NCBI RefSeq assembly: GCF_024756275.1
Contig: NZ_JANUGQ010000020.1
Location: 1 to 64,000, forward strand
Source of the DNA: Streptomyces pyxinae
GTDB lineage: Bacteria > Actinomycetota > Actinomycetes > Streptomycetales > Streptomycetaceae
DNA length: 64,000 nucleotides
Direction: 5' to 3'
Shown: one piece after another, positions 32,589 to 40,645 of the stretch
Layout of the letters: each line of letters begins with the position of its first letter
Position numbering within the stretch: the first letter of the stretch is position 1
Notes under the pieces: model-generated
The model's database searches: none
Seen by the model: only the letters and a program-made list of their open reading frames with translations
What the model was told of the DNA's origin: nothing
Program-made: the position numbers and the translations under genes

Positions 32589-33971
32589 GTGGCCGCCGAC
32601 AAGATCGACACCATCGTCAACCTGAGCAAGCGCCGTGGCTTCGTCTACCCGTGCAGCGAGATCTACGGCGGACAGCGTGCCGCCTGGGACTACGGGCCGC
32701 TGGGTGTCGAGCTGAAGGAGAACCTCAAGCGCCAGTGGTGGCGCTACATGGTCACCTCGCGCGAGGACGTGGTCGGCATCGACTCGTCGGTGATTCTGGC
32801 CTCCGAGGTCTGGGAGGCGTCCGGCCACGTCGCCACCTTCACCGACCCGCTCACCGAGTGCACCTCCTGCCACAAGCGCTTCCGCGCCGACCACCTGGAG
32901 GAGGCGTACGAGGAGAAGCACGGCAAGCTCCCCGAGAACGGCCTCACCGACCTCAACTGCCCCAACTGCGGCAACAAGGGCACCTTCACCGCGCCCAAGC
33001 AGTTCTCCGGCCTGCTCTCCACCCACCTCGGCCCGACCCAGGACTCCGGCTCGGTCGCCTACCTGCGCCCCGAGACCGCCCAGGGCATCTTCACCAACTT
33101 CGGCCAGGTGCAGCAGACTTCGCGCAAGAAGCCGCCGTTCGGCATCGCGCAGATGGGCAAGTCCTTCCGGAACGAGATCACTCCGGGCAACTTCATCTTC
33201 CGCACCCGCGAGTTCGAGCAGATGGAGATGGAGTTCTTCGTCAAGCCGGGCGAGGACGAGGAGTGGCAGGAGTACTGGATGGAGCAGCGCTGGAACTGGT
33301 ACCGCGACCTGGGTCTCCGTGAGGAGAACATGCGCTGGTACGAGCACCCGCAGGAGAAGCTCTCCCACTACTCCAAGCGCACCGCCGACATCGAGTACCG
33401 CTTCCAGTTCGGCGGCAGCGAGTGGGGCGAGCTGGAGGGTGTCGCCAACCGCACCGACTACGACCTCTCCGCGCACGCCAAGGCGTCCGGCACCGACCTG
33501 TCGTACTTCGACCAGGAGGCCGGGGAGCGCTGGACGCCGTACGTCATCGAGCCCGCCGCCGGTGTCGGCCGCGCGATGCTCGCCTTCCTCCTCGACGCCT
33601 ACAGCGAGGACGAGGCCCCCAACGCCAAGGGCGTCATGGAGAAGCGCGCCGTGATGCGCCTCGACCCGCGTCTGGCGCCGGTCAAGGCCGCGGTGCTGCC
33701 GCTCTCCCGCAACCCGCAGCTGTCCCCGAAGGCCAAGGGCCTCGCGACCGACCTGCGCAAGAACTGGAACATCGAGTTCGACGACGCCGGCGCCATCGGC
33801 CGCCGCTACCGCCGCCAGGACGAGATCGGCACCCCGTTCTGCGTCACGGTCGACTTCGACACCCTTGAGGACAACGCGGTGACGGTCCGCGAGCGCGACA
33901 CCATGAAGCAGGAGCGCGTCTCGCTCGACCAGATCCAGGGCTACCTGGGCAGCCGCCTGCTCGGCTGCTGA
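32589..33971 (+). CDS. glyS: Glycyl-tRNA synthetase
   Basis: A 460-residue dimeric alpha2-type class II synthetase. It has VNLSKRRGFVYPCSEIYGG and YGPLGVELKENLKRQWW, the inserted zinc-binding pairs CTSCHKRF and CPNCGN, motif 2 SFRNEITPGNFIFRTREFEQ and motif 3 EPAAGVGRAMLAFL. The C-terminal anticodon-binding domain is shorter than in many bacteria, as is usual in actinobacteria. The start is GTG at 32589. It is divergent from znuA and terminated at 34067-34114. No T-box is seen upstream. Confidence 0.97.
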   Translation: MAADKIDTIVNLSKRRGFVYPCSEIYGGQRAAWDYGPLGVELKENLKRQWWRYMVTSREDVVGIDSSVILASEVWEASGHVATFTDPLTECTSCHKRFRADHLEEAYEEKHGKLPENGLTDLNCPNCGNKGTFTAPKQFSGLLSTHLGPTQDSGSVAYLRPETAQGIFTNFGQVQQTSRKKPPFGIAQMGKSFRNEITPGNFIFRTREFEQMEMEFFVKPGEDEEWQEYWMEQRWNWYRDLGLREENMRWYEHPQEKLSHYSKRTADIEYRFQFGGSEWGELEGVANRTDYDLSAHAKASGTDLSYFDQEAGERWTPYVIEPAAGVGRAMLAFLLDAYSEDEAPNAKGVMEKRAVMRLDPRLAPVKAAVLPLSRNPQLSPKAKGLATDLRKNWNIEFDDAGAIGRRYRRQDEIGTPFCVTVDFDTLEDNAVTVRERDTMKQERVSLDQIQGYLGSRLLGC

Positions 33972-34332
33972 CACCCGCCGCCCCGCGCGGCCGCACCGGG
34001 TGGCCAGGCCGCACCGGGTGGCCGCCCGCGCGGCCCCCGGACGGCCGCCCGCGCGGCCCCGGCGCTCCGGAGCCCCCGGCCCCGTACTTCTCGGTACGGG
34101 GCCGGGGGCTCCGGCGTGCGTGGTCCTGCGGGTCGTGTGCGCCGCTACGGGCCCGGGGGCCGGATCGGGGCCTCCGGTACGGGCCCGGTGCGGTGGCCCC
34201 GGGCCGCGTGGCCGGCCGGGTCGGGACGGCCGTAGCCGGTGAGGCGCCGTGACGGAGGCCGGTGAGGCGCCGTGACCTGAAGCAGGCGGGTCGCCGCGGC
34301 CGTACGGTCCGGGAACGACGGACCCCGGGTCC
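33972..34332. other. Intergenic region with terminator and duplications
   Basis: No gene is seen. CCGCACCGGGTGGCC is tandemly duplicated near 33990-34023, a 21-bp hairpin lies at 34067-34114, and CCGGTGAGGCGCCGTGAC occurs twice near 34236-34276. Confidence 0.6.
34067..34114. terminator. Perfect 21-bp hairpin after glyS
   Basis: 34067-34087 (CCGGAGCC through CCGTAC) is exactly complementary to 34094-34114 with a 6-base loop, TTCTCG. It probably terminates both glyS and the opposing TetR gene. Confidence 0.88.
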
Positions 34333-34920
34333 CTAGGCGCGGAGGCCGCGCAGCAGGAGGGCGAGCACGCCCTCGAACTCCGGCTCGATCCCCGGGTGGC
34401 TCCAGGCCGGTGCGAAGACCGGGTCGTGGAAGCGCCGGGTCGCGTCGAAGACCGCCCGCGCCGCCGTCCCGCCGTGGATCTCCGCGAATTGGCCCGCCCG
34501 GATGCCCTCCTCGATGATCCGCCGGAGCTGCTCGGTCAGGACGTGCAGATGCTCCTCCACCACCTGACTGCCGTCCTCGCCGAGCAGCACGGAGTAGGTG
34601 GCGAACAGCTCGGGATCGTCGCCCGCCTTGTGGCGCTTGGCCGCGAAGAGGGTACGGAGCCACCGCTCCAGCTTCTGCGGCCCGGCGCCCCCGGGCCCCT
34701 CCGCGACCCCGGCGAGCACCTCCTCGGTACGGCCGAGCCAGCGCTGGATCACCGCCTCCCGGAGCGCCTGCTTGGTGCGGAAGTGGCGGTAGACGCTGCC
34801 GTGGCTGACGCCCAGGGCGCGGGCCACATCGGTGACGGTGGCCTTCGCCGGGCCGTACCGGCGCAGCACGTCCTCGGTGGCCTCAAGGATGCGGTCGGGC
34901 GTGAGGCGGTCCGTGGCCAT
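34333..34920 (-). CDS. TetR-family regulator
   Basis: A 195-residue TetR protein with HTH AKATVTDVARALGVSHGSVYRHFRTKQALREAV. Its C-terminal domain resembles the TetR_C_7/YbjK group. The ATG at 34918-34920 has AAAGG about 9 nt upstream. It lies 104 bases downstream of the aldo/keto reductase gene on the same strand and probably controls it through the palindrome at 36130-36155. Confidence 0.88.
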   Translation of the reverse strand: MATDRLTPDRILEATEDVLRRYGPAKATVTDVARALGVSHGSVYRHFRTKQALREAVIQRWLGRTEEVLAGVAEGPGGAGPQKLERWLRTLFAAKRHKAGDDPELFATYSVLLGEDGSQVVEEHLHVLTEQLRRIIEEGIRAGQFAEIHGGTAARAVFDATRRFHDPVFAPAWSHPGIEPEFEGVLALLLRGLRA

Positions 34921-35024
34921 GGCGGCGGGCCTTTCTGCGGGTGGGGCGGCGGGGCTGGGGGTGGGTCCGGCCATCGGTGACCGTACACCGCCCCTCCGTC
35001 ATCCCGGCCCGGCCGGGTGCGCGG

Positions 35025-36044
35025 TCAGCGCTCGCTGTCCAGGTGCGCCATCTGGTCGGCCGGGTAGCGGTCGCCCGCCGCCGCGTCCGCCGGTACGGCC
35101 CGCTCGATCGCGGCCAGTTCACCGGCGTCCAGCGTGATGTCCAGGGCGCCCAGCGCCTCCGTCAGCCGGTCCCGCCGCCGGGCGCCGATCAGCGGCACGA
35201 TGTCCTCGCCCCGGGAGAGCACCCAGGCGATGGCGATCTGGGCCACCGTGACACCCTTGGCCGCCGCGATCCGCCGCAGCTCCTCGACCAGCGCCAGGTT
35301 GTGCCGGAGGTTGTCGCCCTGGAAGCGCGGGCTCAGGGACCGGAAGTCGCCCGGGGCCAGCGCGCGGTCGGGGGCGAAGTGACCGCTGATGAGCCCGCGC
35401 GAGAGCACTCCGTACGCGGTGACGCCGATGCCCAGTTCCCGGGCGGTGGGCAGGATCTCCGCCTCCATGCCCCGGGTGATGAGCGAGTACTCGATCTGGA
35501 GGTCGGAGATCGGGGCCGTGGCGGCGGCCCGGCGCAGCGTCTCGGCGCCGACCTCGGAGAGGCCGATGTGGCGTACGTGCCCGGCCTGGACCAGCTCCGC
35601 GATGGCGCCGACGGTCTCCTCGACCGGCACGTCCGGGTCGAGCCGGGCGATCCGGTAGATGTCGATGTGGTCGGTGCCCAGGCGCTGGAGCGAGTACGCG
35701 GCGAAGTTCTTCACCGCCGCCGACCGGCCGTCGACGCCGTTGAAGGCGCCTTCGACGGTCCGCAGAGCGCCGAACTTGACGCTGGTCAGCGCCTGTTCGC
35801 GGGCGGCCGCTGGGGCGGTGCGCAACGCCTCGTTGATCAGCAGCTCGTTGTGGCCCATGCCGTAGAAGTCGCCGGTGTCCAGCAGGGTCACGCCGGCGTC
35901 CAGGGCGGCGTGCACGGTGGCGATCGACTCGGCCCGGTCGGCCTCGCCGTACAGGGCGGACATGCCCATGCAGCCGAGCCCGAGGGCGGACACCCGGGGG
36001 CCGCCGGCACCGAGTACGCGGGTGGGGAGGGAGACGGTGGTCAC
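35025..36044 (-). CDS. Aldo/keto reductase
   Basis: A 339-residue NADPH-dependent AKR, (beta/alpha)8 barrel. The catalytic tetrad region shows LLDTGDFYGMGHNE (Asp and Tyr), a Lys in LTSVKFG and the HIDIYRI region where the His normally lies. The C-terminal cofactor motif is IVPLIGARRRDRLTEAL. Oddly, IYRI replaces the more common LYYQHR context. The GTG at 36042-36044 has CTGGAG 6 nt upstream. It probably detoxifies aldehydes or acts on a small ketone, and is regulated by the downstream TetR gene. Confidence 0.9.
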   Translation of the reverse strand: MTTVSLPTRVLGAGGPRVSALGLGCMGMSALYGEADRAESIATVHAALDAGVTLLDTGDFYGMGHNELLINEALRTAPAAAREQALTSVKFGALRTVEGAFNGVDGRSAAVKNFAAYSLQRLGTDHIDIYRIARLDPDVPVEETVGAIAELVQAGHVRHIGLSEVGAETLRRAAATAPISDLQIEYSLITRGMEAEILPTARELGIGVTAYGVLSRGLISGHFAPDRALAPGDFRSLSPRFQGDNLRHNLALVEELRRIAAAKGVTVAQIAIAWVLSRGEDIVPLIGARRRDRLTEALGALDITLDAGELAAIERAVPADAAAGDRYPADQMAHLDSER

Positions 36045-36458
36045 GGAGAACTCCAGGAGAGGGGGAGGGGTGAGGGGTGGGGATCGGCCATGCGGCCATG
36101 GTGGGGGTCCTCTCCAGCTTGGCATGACGAATGACAGATTTCAATATCTGTCATTTAATTTTTGACGGTCGAGTGGCGGAGCGGGGACGGAGCGGGGACG
36201 GAAGCGGCGACGGAGCGGGAGAAGAAGGGGGAGAAGAAGGGGGAGAAGAGATGGGGAGGGGAGGAACGGGAAGGGGAGGGCAGGGCAGGGCGCCGGGCGG
36301 GCGAAAATGCCGTGCGGTCGGCCCGGCTCCGGGGCTAGCGTCGTCCCATGTCTTCTCTCCCCCTGTACGAGTGAGAGCGCGCGGTGGGCGCCCGGCGTCC
36401 ACCGCTTTCGCAGCCAGTCGACCGACCACTTCTTCTCACCTCCACGGGAGGGACCCCC
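36045..36458. other. Intergenic region with operator and purine-rich repeats
   Basis: No gene is seen. After the operator at 36130-36155 the top strand is a purine tract (about 36170-36300) with three GGGGGAGAAGAA-type 12-base repeats near 36217-36255. The promoter of the small gene at 36459 presumably lies in the right half. Confidence 0.55.
36130..36155. promoter_or_regulatory. TetR-type palindromic operator
   Basis: AATGACAGAT (36130-36139) and ATCTGTCATT (36146-36155) are exact complements with a 6-base spacer in AT-rich DNA. It lies 86 bases upstream of the aldo/keto reductase start and is the likely site of the TetR protein encoded at 34333. Confidence 0.8.
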
Positions 36459-36725
36459 ATGGCCAAGAGCCGCAACAACCTGCTCGGCGTCGGCGGACAG
36501 CGCGGAAAGCTGTCCCGGGCCGACCGGCAGGGCCGGGGTGCGGCGGGCACCGCCGACCGCCGGGCCGCCGCCGACCAGAAGCAGGAGCTGCTGCGCAGGA
36601 TGCGCGAGCGGAACGTCAGCGCCGACCAGCCGGGCAGCGCCCCGGCCGCGTCCGGAGAGGCGGGCGCCACGACCGCCCCCGCCGCGACCGCCGGAGCCGC
36701 AGGAGACGCAGCCCCGCAGGACTGA
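36459..36725 (+). CDS. DUF6243-type small basic protein
   Basis: An 88-residue protein starting MAKSRNNLLGVGGQRGKLSRADRQ, the pattern of the Streptomyces DUF6243 family. The N-terminal half is basic, with a helix (DQKQELLRRMRERN); the C-terminal half is a low-complexity Ala/Gly/Thr tail. No function is known. The ATG has GGGAGGGA about 5-8 nt upstream. Two hairpins follow. Confidence 0.75.
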   Translation: MAKSRNNLLGVGGQRGKLSRADRQGRGAAGTADRRAAADQKQELLRRMRERNVSADQPGSAPAASGEAGATTAPAATAGAAGDAAPQD

Positions 36726-36730
36726 CCGTG

Positions 36731-36766
36731 CCGCCGCCCCGGCCGCGAACCACGCCGGGGCGGCGG
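36731..36766 (+). terminator. Hairpin after the DUF6243 gene
   Basis: CCGCCGCCCCGGC (36731-36743) pairs perfectly with GCCGGGGCGGCGG (36754-36766), starting six bases after the stop. Confidence 0.8.
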
Positions 36767-36782
36767 CATTCAGGACCCGGCA

Positions 36783-36830
36783 CACGGGAGGGCCCGGGAC
36801 CGCCGTCGCGCGGCCCCGGGCCCTCCCGTG
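36783..36830. terminator. Hairpin between the DUF6243 and MFS genes
   Basis: CACGGGAGGGCCCGGG (36783-36798) pairs perfectly with CCCGGGCCCTCCCGTG (36815-36830). It lies 46 bases beyond the MFS stop and probably terminates that convergent gene. Confidence 0.8.
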
Positions 36831-36875
36831 CTTGCCTCTTCCGGTCTTCCGACTCTTCCGGTCCGCCCCGAAGGG

Positions 36876-38450
36876 TCACCCCACCGAGCGGGGCAGCCGC
36901 AGACCGAGCAGCACCGTCAGGACGACCAGGCCCAGCTGCGTCGCCAGGGTGACGACCAGCGCGTCCCGCAGTCCGGCCGTGGCCGACAGCCCCAGGAAGA
37001 GCGAACCGAGCGTCGCCACCCCGAGCGCCAGCGCCGCCTGCTGGGTGGTCACCAGCACCCCGCTGCCCACCCCGGCCCGGTCGGCCGGCACCTCGGACAG
37101 CACGATCCGGATCACCACCGGCAACTGGAAGCCCTGACCCAGGCCCGTCAGCGCCAGCGCCGGCAGCAGCTCCGCTGCCCCCAGCTCGGGCCAGCGGCCC
37201 CGTACCGTCAGCATCAGCAGCAGGAGGCCCAGCCCCTGCGTCAGGGCGCCGGCCGCCACGACCCGGCTGCCGTACCGCCGTATCAGCCGGGGCCCGGCCA
37301 GCGAGGCGGCGAAGAAGGCCAGTGCCATCGGCACCATCGCGCCGCCCGCCGCCAGGGCGCCCATGCCCAGGCCCTGCTGGAGCGCCACCGCGACGACGAA
37401 CAGAAAGCCGCCGACGCCGATCGAGAACGGCACGGTCAGCACCAGCCCGCGCCGCAGGGTCACCAGCCGCAGCAGGCTCGGCGGCACCAGCGGCACCCCG
37501 CCCCGCCGGTCCGCCCGGCGCTCCACCCACCAGAACGCCCCCGCGGCGAACGGGAAGGCGGCCAGTGCCAGCCAGGTCCAGAGCGGCCAGCCGGTCGCCC
37601 TGCCCTCGGTGAGCGGGGCCAGCAGGGTCACCAGCGCCACGCCCAGCAGCAGCGTGCCCGGTACGTCCACCGGGGCCGGGCGCTCGGCCCGGGTGTCCGG
37701 CACGGTCCGGGCGCCCAGCACCAGCCCGGCCAGCGCGACCGGCACATTGACCAGGAAGATCGCCCGCCAGCCGGTGCCGGCCACGTCCGCCGCGAGCAGC
37801 ACCCCGCCCAGCACCTGCCCGGCCACCATCGACAGGCCGGCCGTCGCTCCGTAGAGGCTCAGCGCACGGGCCCGGCGCGGCCCGGAGGTGGTGGCCTGGA
37901 TGGTGGCCAGCACCTGCGGCAGCATCAGCGCCGCCGCCGCGCCCTGGGCCACCCGGGCGCCCACCAGCGTCCAGGCGTCGGGAGCCAGTCCGCAGGCGAG
38001 CGAGGTGACCCCGAAGGCGGCCATCCCGGCCAGGAACAGCCGGCGCCGCCCGAACAGGTCACCGAGCCGGCCGCCCAGCACCAGCAGCACCGCGTAGGCC
38101 ACGCCGTAGCCGGTGACCACCAGTTCCAGTACGGCGGCCCCGGCCGCCAGGTCCTGCTCGATGGTGGGCAGGGCGACATTGACGATGAAGAAGTCGATCA
38201 GCGGCAGCGCCGCGCCGAGCAGCACGGTGAAGAGCCCGACCGGCCCGAGCACCGGCCGCCCATGGCCCACCCGGTTCTTCCGGGAGTCCATGGCGCCGGA
38301 CGGGACCGTGACAGCAGCGGAGGTGACAGAGGAGGAAGGGGAAGACGAGGGGGACGGGAGCGACGGGACGGATGAAGGGGAGGAGAGGGCCGGAGGTGAC
38401 AGGGCGGTCGGGGAAGCCGGAGGCATGGATGCCGAGGTCGAAGTTCGCAC
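36876..38450 (-). CDS. MFS drug exporter (DHA2, EmrB/QacA-like)
   Basis: A 524-residue transporter with about 14 helices. Family marks are LPLIDFFIVNVALPTIEQDL (TM1, motif D1), GGRLGDLFGRRRLFLAG (motif A), VGARVAQGAAAALMLPQVLA and LYGATAGLSMVAGQVLGG (motif C). The first 55 residues are Ser/Pro-rich and may be over-called: the GTG at 38450 and the ATG at 38426 are both possible. It is divergent from the XRE-family regulator at 38551, with three operator-like repeats between, so its expression probably depends on that protein. Confidence 0.9.
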   Translation of the reverse strand: MRTSTSASMPPASPTALSPPALSSPSSVPSLPSPSSSPSSSVTSAAVTVPSGAMDSRKNRVGHGRPVLGPVGLFTVLLGAALPLIDFFIVNVALPTIEQDLAAGAAVLELVVTGYGVAYAVLLVLGGRLGDLFGRRRLFLAGMAAFGVTSLACGLAPDAWTLVGARVAQGAAAALMLPQVLATIQATTSGPRRARALSLYGATAGLSMVAGQVLGGVLLAADVAGTGWRAIFLVNVPVALAGLVLGARTVPDTRAERPAPVDVPGTLLLGVALVTLLAPLTEGRATGWPLWTWLALAAFPFAAGAFWWVERRADRRGGVPLVPPSLLRLVTLRRGLVLTVPFSIGVGGFLFVVAVALQQGLGMGALAAGGAMVPMALAFFAASLAGPRLIRRYGSRVVAAGALTQGLGLLLLMLTVRGRWPELGAAELLPALALTGLGQGFQLPVVIRIVLSEVPADRAGVGSGVLVTTQQAALALGVATLGSLFLGLSATAGLRDALVVTLATQLGLVVLTVLLGLRLPRSVG

Positions 38451-38475
38451 ACCCCGACACTCCGCCGATCCGGAG

Positions 38476-38523
38476 CCTGGTACCAGAGTCCTCTCATCCT
38501 GGTACCCGCGCTACCTGGTAACC
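38476..38523. promoter_or_regulatory. Three CCTGGTA(A)CC elements between the MFS and XRE genes
   Basis: CCTGGTACC occurs at 38476-38484, continuing to the palindrome CTGGTACCAG at 38477-38486. It recurs at 38498-38506, with a CCTGGTAACC variant at 38514-38523. These are likely binding sites of the divergent XRE-family regulator. Confidence 0.7.
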
Positions 38524-38550
38524 GGCAGCCGGCTCCGGCAAGCTGGGGTC

Positions 38551-39564
38551 ATGACCTCCGCCACCACCCTGCCCGCCGTGCCCGACCGCACCGCCGCGGG
38601 GGCCCCGGCGTCCTCCCGCGCGGAGACCCGGACGGCCCGGTCCGGCGGCGACGTGCGCCGCCATGAGCTCGCGGCGTTCCTGCGCAGCCGGCGGGAGCGG
38701 ATCACCCCCGAGCAGGTCGGCCTGGTGCGCGGACGGCGCCGGCGGACGCCCGGGCTGCGCCGCGAGGAGGTCGCCCAGCTCTCCGCCGTCGGGGTCACCT
38801 GGTACACCTGGATCGAACAGGCCCGGGACATCCAGGTCTCCCCGGAGGTGCTGGACGCGCTGGCGCGGGCGCTGCTGCTGGACGCGAGCGAGCGGGCCCA
38901 TCTCTTCGCGCTCGCGGGAGCCACCGACCCCGCGCCCGGCGGTCCCTGCCCCACGGTGACCCCGGCGCTCCGCCGGCTGCTGGACCAACTGGAGCCGGTG
39001 CCCGCCTGTGTGCAGAGCAGCCGGTACGACATCCTCGCCTACAACCGCGCCTACGCCCGGCTCCTCTGCGACCTGGACGCGATCCCGCCCGAGGACCGCA
39101 ACTGCGTCTGGCTGGCCTTCACCAACCAGGAGTGGCGGGCCGCCGTGGTGGACCTGGAGGGCTCCAACCGGCGCCTGGTCGCCCGCTTCCGGGCCGCCAT
39201 GGCCGGGCACCTGGCCGAGCCCAAGTGGAAGCGGATGCTGGAGCGGCTGGAGGCGGTGTCGCCGGAGTTCCGCGAGATCTGGGCCCGCCACGAGGTCATC
39301 GCGCAGGGCGACCGCACCAAGTACATCCGCAGCCCGCACGTGGGTCTGCTGCACCTGGAGCACACCAGCCTCTGGCTCGGCCCGGCCGCCGGTCCCCGGC
39401 TGGTGACCTACGTGCCGGCGGACGAGCCCTCCCGGGCCGCCCTGGAACGACTCCGCGACCTCCCCCCGTCCCCGGCGGCCGGACCCGTGGCCGCAGCGGC
39501 CGGACCCGGGCCCGCGACCGGAGGGGCCGGTCCCGATTCCGTCACCGGAGCGGCCACCCGCTGA
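38551..39564 (+). CDS. XRE-family regulator with MmyB-like ligand domain
   Basis: A 337-residue protein. The N-terminal HTH shows ELAAFLRSRRERITPEQVGL, then RRRRTPGLRREEVAQLSAVGVTWYTWIEQ, DIQVSPEVLDALARALLLD. The MmyB-type ligand-binding domain has YDILAYNRAYARLLCDLD, RNCVWLAFTNQEWR and HTSLWLGPAAGPRLVTYVP. Such proteins typically control an adjacent exporter or oxidoreductase; the divergent MFS gene is the obvious target. The tail is Pro/Gly/Ala-rich. No repression data can be read from sequence, only the shared operator-like repeats. Confidence 0.9.
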   Translation: MTSATTLPAVPDRTAAGAPASSRAETRTARSGGDVRRHELAAFLRSRRERITPEQVGLVRGRRRRTPGLRREEVAQLSAVGVTWYTWIEQARDIQVSPEVLDALARALLLDASERAHLFALAGATDPAPGGPCPTVTPALRRLLDQLEPVPACVQSSRYDILAYNRAYARLLCDLDAIPPEDRNCVWLAFTNQEWRAAVVDLEGSNRRLVARFRAAMAGHLAEPKWKRMLERLEAVSPEFREIWARHEVIAQGDRTKYIRSPHVGLLHLEHTSLWLGPAAGPRLVTYVPADEPSRAALERLRDLPPSPAAGPVAAAAGPGPATGGAGPDSVTGAATR

Positions 39565-39956
39565 AACCCGGCTGCACGGGGCAAGGAAGTGCTTTCTCGG
39601 AGCGCGCGGACCGGACTGGCCGGCTGTATGGGCGCTGCGATGAGGCATGCCCGGCGAGATTCCGCGTGAGTTCCGCCGACGGCTGTTCACTCTTGCCGTT
39701 CGTTCTCGCGCTGCTCGTTCTCTCGCTTTGTCGCCGGGGTTCCGAGTACTGCGACGGACAACTGGCCGGCTGTGGGCGGGCCGGGATTCGACGGGCCTTT
39801 CGTATCGGCTGATGCCGATCCGAGGCTTTCCGTTCTCTCGTCCCGGTCCTGGCCCCGGGCTCGGGCCAGATCGTTCGGTCATCTGTACGGGTAAGGTTCG
39901 TCTGCTTTCGCAGTCCCCCCACGCGCCTGGTCTCACCCACGGAGAAGGAGTCGTCA
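39565..39956. other. AT-richer intergenic stretch
   Basis: No convincing gene is seen. ACTGGCCGGCTGT occurs twice, near 39614 and 39759. A 48-codon frame with one hydrophobic helix (39666-39812) is possible but weakly supported. The right end contains the promoter and the AAGGAG site of the gene at 39957. Confidence 0.45.
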
Positions 39957-40301
39957 ATGCGTCGATTGGGCCCGGTGGCGTGGCTTTCCCTGGCCGTCAT
40001 TTCCGCGTTGCTGCTGGGGGCCGCGCGCTTCGTGGCCGTCTTCGCCAGTGGTCTTGATATCGCTGAGGCGTGCGAAGCCGCTGGTCAGCCCTTTGACGTT
40101 GCGTACCGGGACGCACTGATGAGGCAATCGGAGGAGCGGTGGTGGCTTCCCATGCACACCATGTGCAATGCCCACTACGACCTCGTCCCGGCTTGGGTCA
40201 ATCCGGCCTCTGTCGTCCTGTCGCTGTTGGTCATGGTGTGCATGGGGGCCGCTGTGTGGTCAGCGGTATCCCGCCTGAAGGCGAGGAGAGGCACGTCGTG
40301 A
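39957..40301 (+). CDS. Small two-helix membrane protein
   Basis: A 114-residue protein with helices at about 7-30 (VAWLSLAVISALLLGAARFVAVF) and 84-104 (ASVVLSLLVMVCMGAAVW). The roughly 50-residue loop between them has two Cys (AEACEAAG and HTMCNAHY), which could form a disulfide outside the cell. The ATG at 39957 has AAGGAG 6 nt upstream. Base composition is lower in GC than the neighbours, suggesting recent acquisition. No family is recognised. Confidence 0.75.
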   Translation: MRRLGPVAWLSLAVISALLLGAARFVAVFASGLDIAEACEAAGQPFDVAYRDALMRQSEERWWLPMHTMCNAHYDLVPAWVNPASVVLSLLVMVCMGAAVWSAVSRLKARRGTS

Positions 40302-40642
40302 TGGTGGGCGCGTTTTCATGAGGTGGTTCACCGGCGCGGCGGGTGCGGTATTCGGTGCGGTGGCCGCTCGGACCGATGGCCGCGACCGGCCCCGCGGCTG
40401 CGGTCGCCTTCGCTCGGGCCGGAATGAGGCCGGATGTGACAGGGCGATCGGCCGGAGAATGGCTGAACGATCCCCGGCAACGTCACGGAGCGCGGTATCG
40501 AGGGCGGCGGACGGCACGTAAGACCGGCGGACAGTACATAAGACCGGCGGACAGTACGCAAGACCGGCGGACAGTACGTAAGACCGGTGGAATCGCGATG
40601 CGGCAGGCTCGGAAGGGGTCATGCGGCAGGCTCGGAAAGGGG
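40302..40642. other. Intergenic stretch holding a 20-bp repeat array
   Basis: No gene is seen. It contains the four-unit array at 40516-40590 and the first unit of a 23/24-bp tandem duplication. Gene ends flank it on both sides, so it is unlikely to be a promoter for either. Confidence 0.6.
40516..40590. repeat. Four contiguous 20-bp repeats
   Basis: The unit ACGTAAGACCGGCGGACAGT is repeated about 3.8 times without spacers; differences occur only in bases 3-4 and in the last copy. The units could be binding sites or simple slippage products. Confidence 0.85.
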
Positions 40643-40645
40643 TCA
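40598..40645. repeat. Tandem 23/25-bp duplication ending on the MFS stop codon
   Basis: ATGCGGCAGGCTCGGAA plus (A)GGGGTC occurs at 40598-40620 and again at 40621-40645. The second copy includes the reverse-strand TGA of the MFS gene, so the gene's 3' end has been duplicated. Confidence 0.8.

Noticed and set aside
39666..39812. 48-codon frame with one hydrophobic helix
   Set aside because: Only a weak GGCGAG upstream and no related sequence known to me. The hydrophobic stretch could be chance. Not called as a gene.
40516..40590. CRISPR-like array
   Set aside because: The 20-bp units are contiguous with no spacers, and no cas gene is present.
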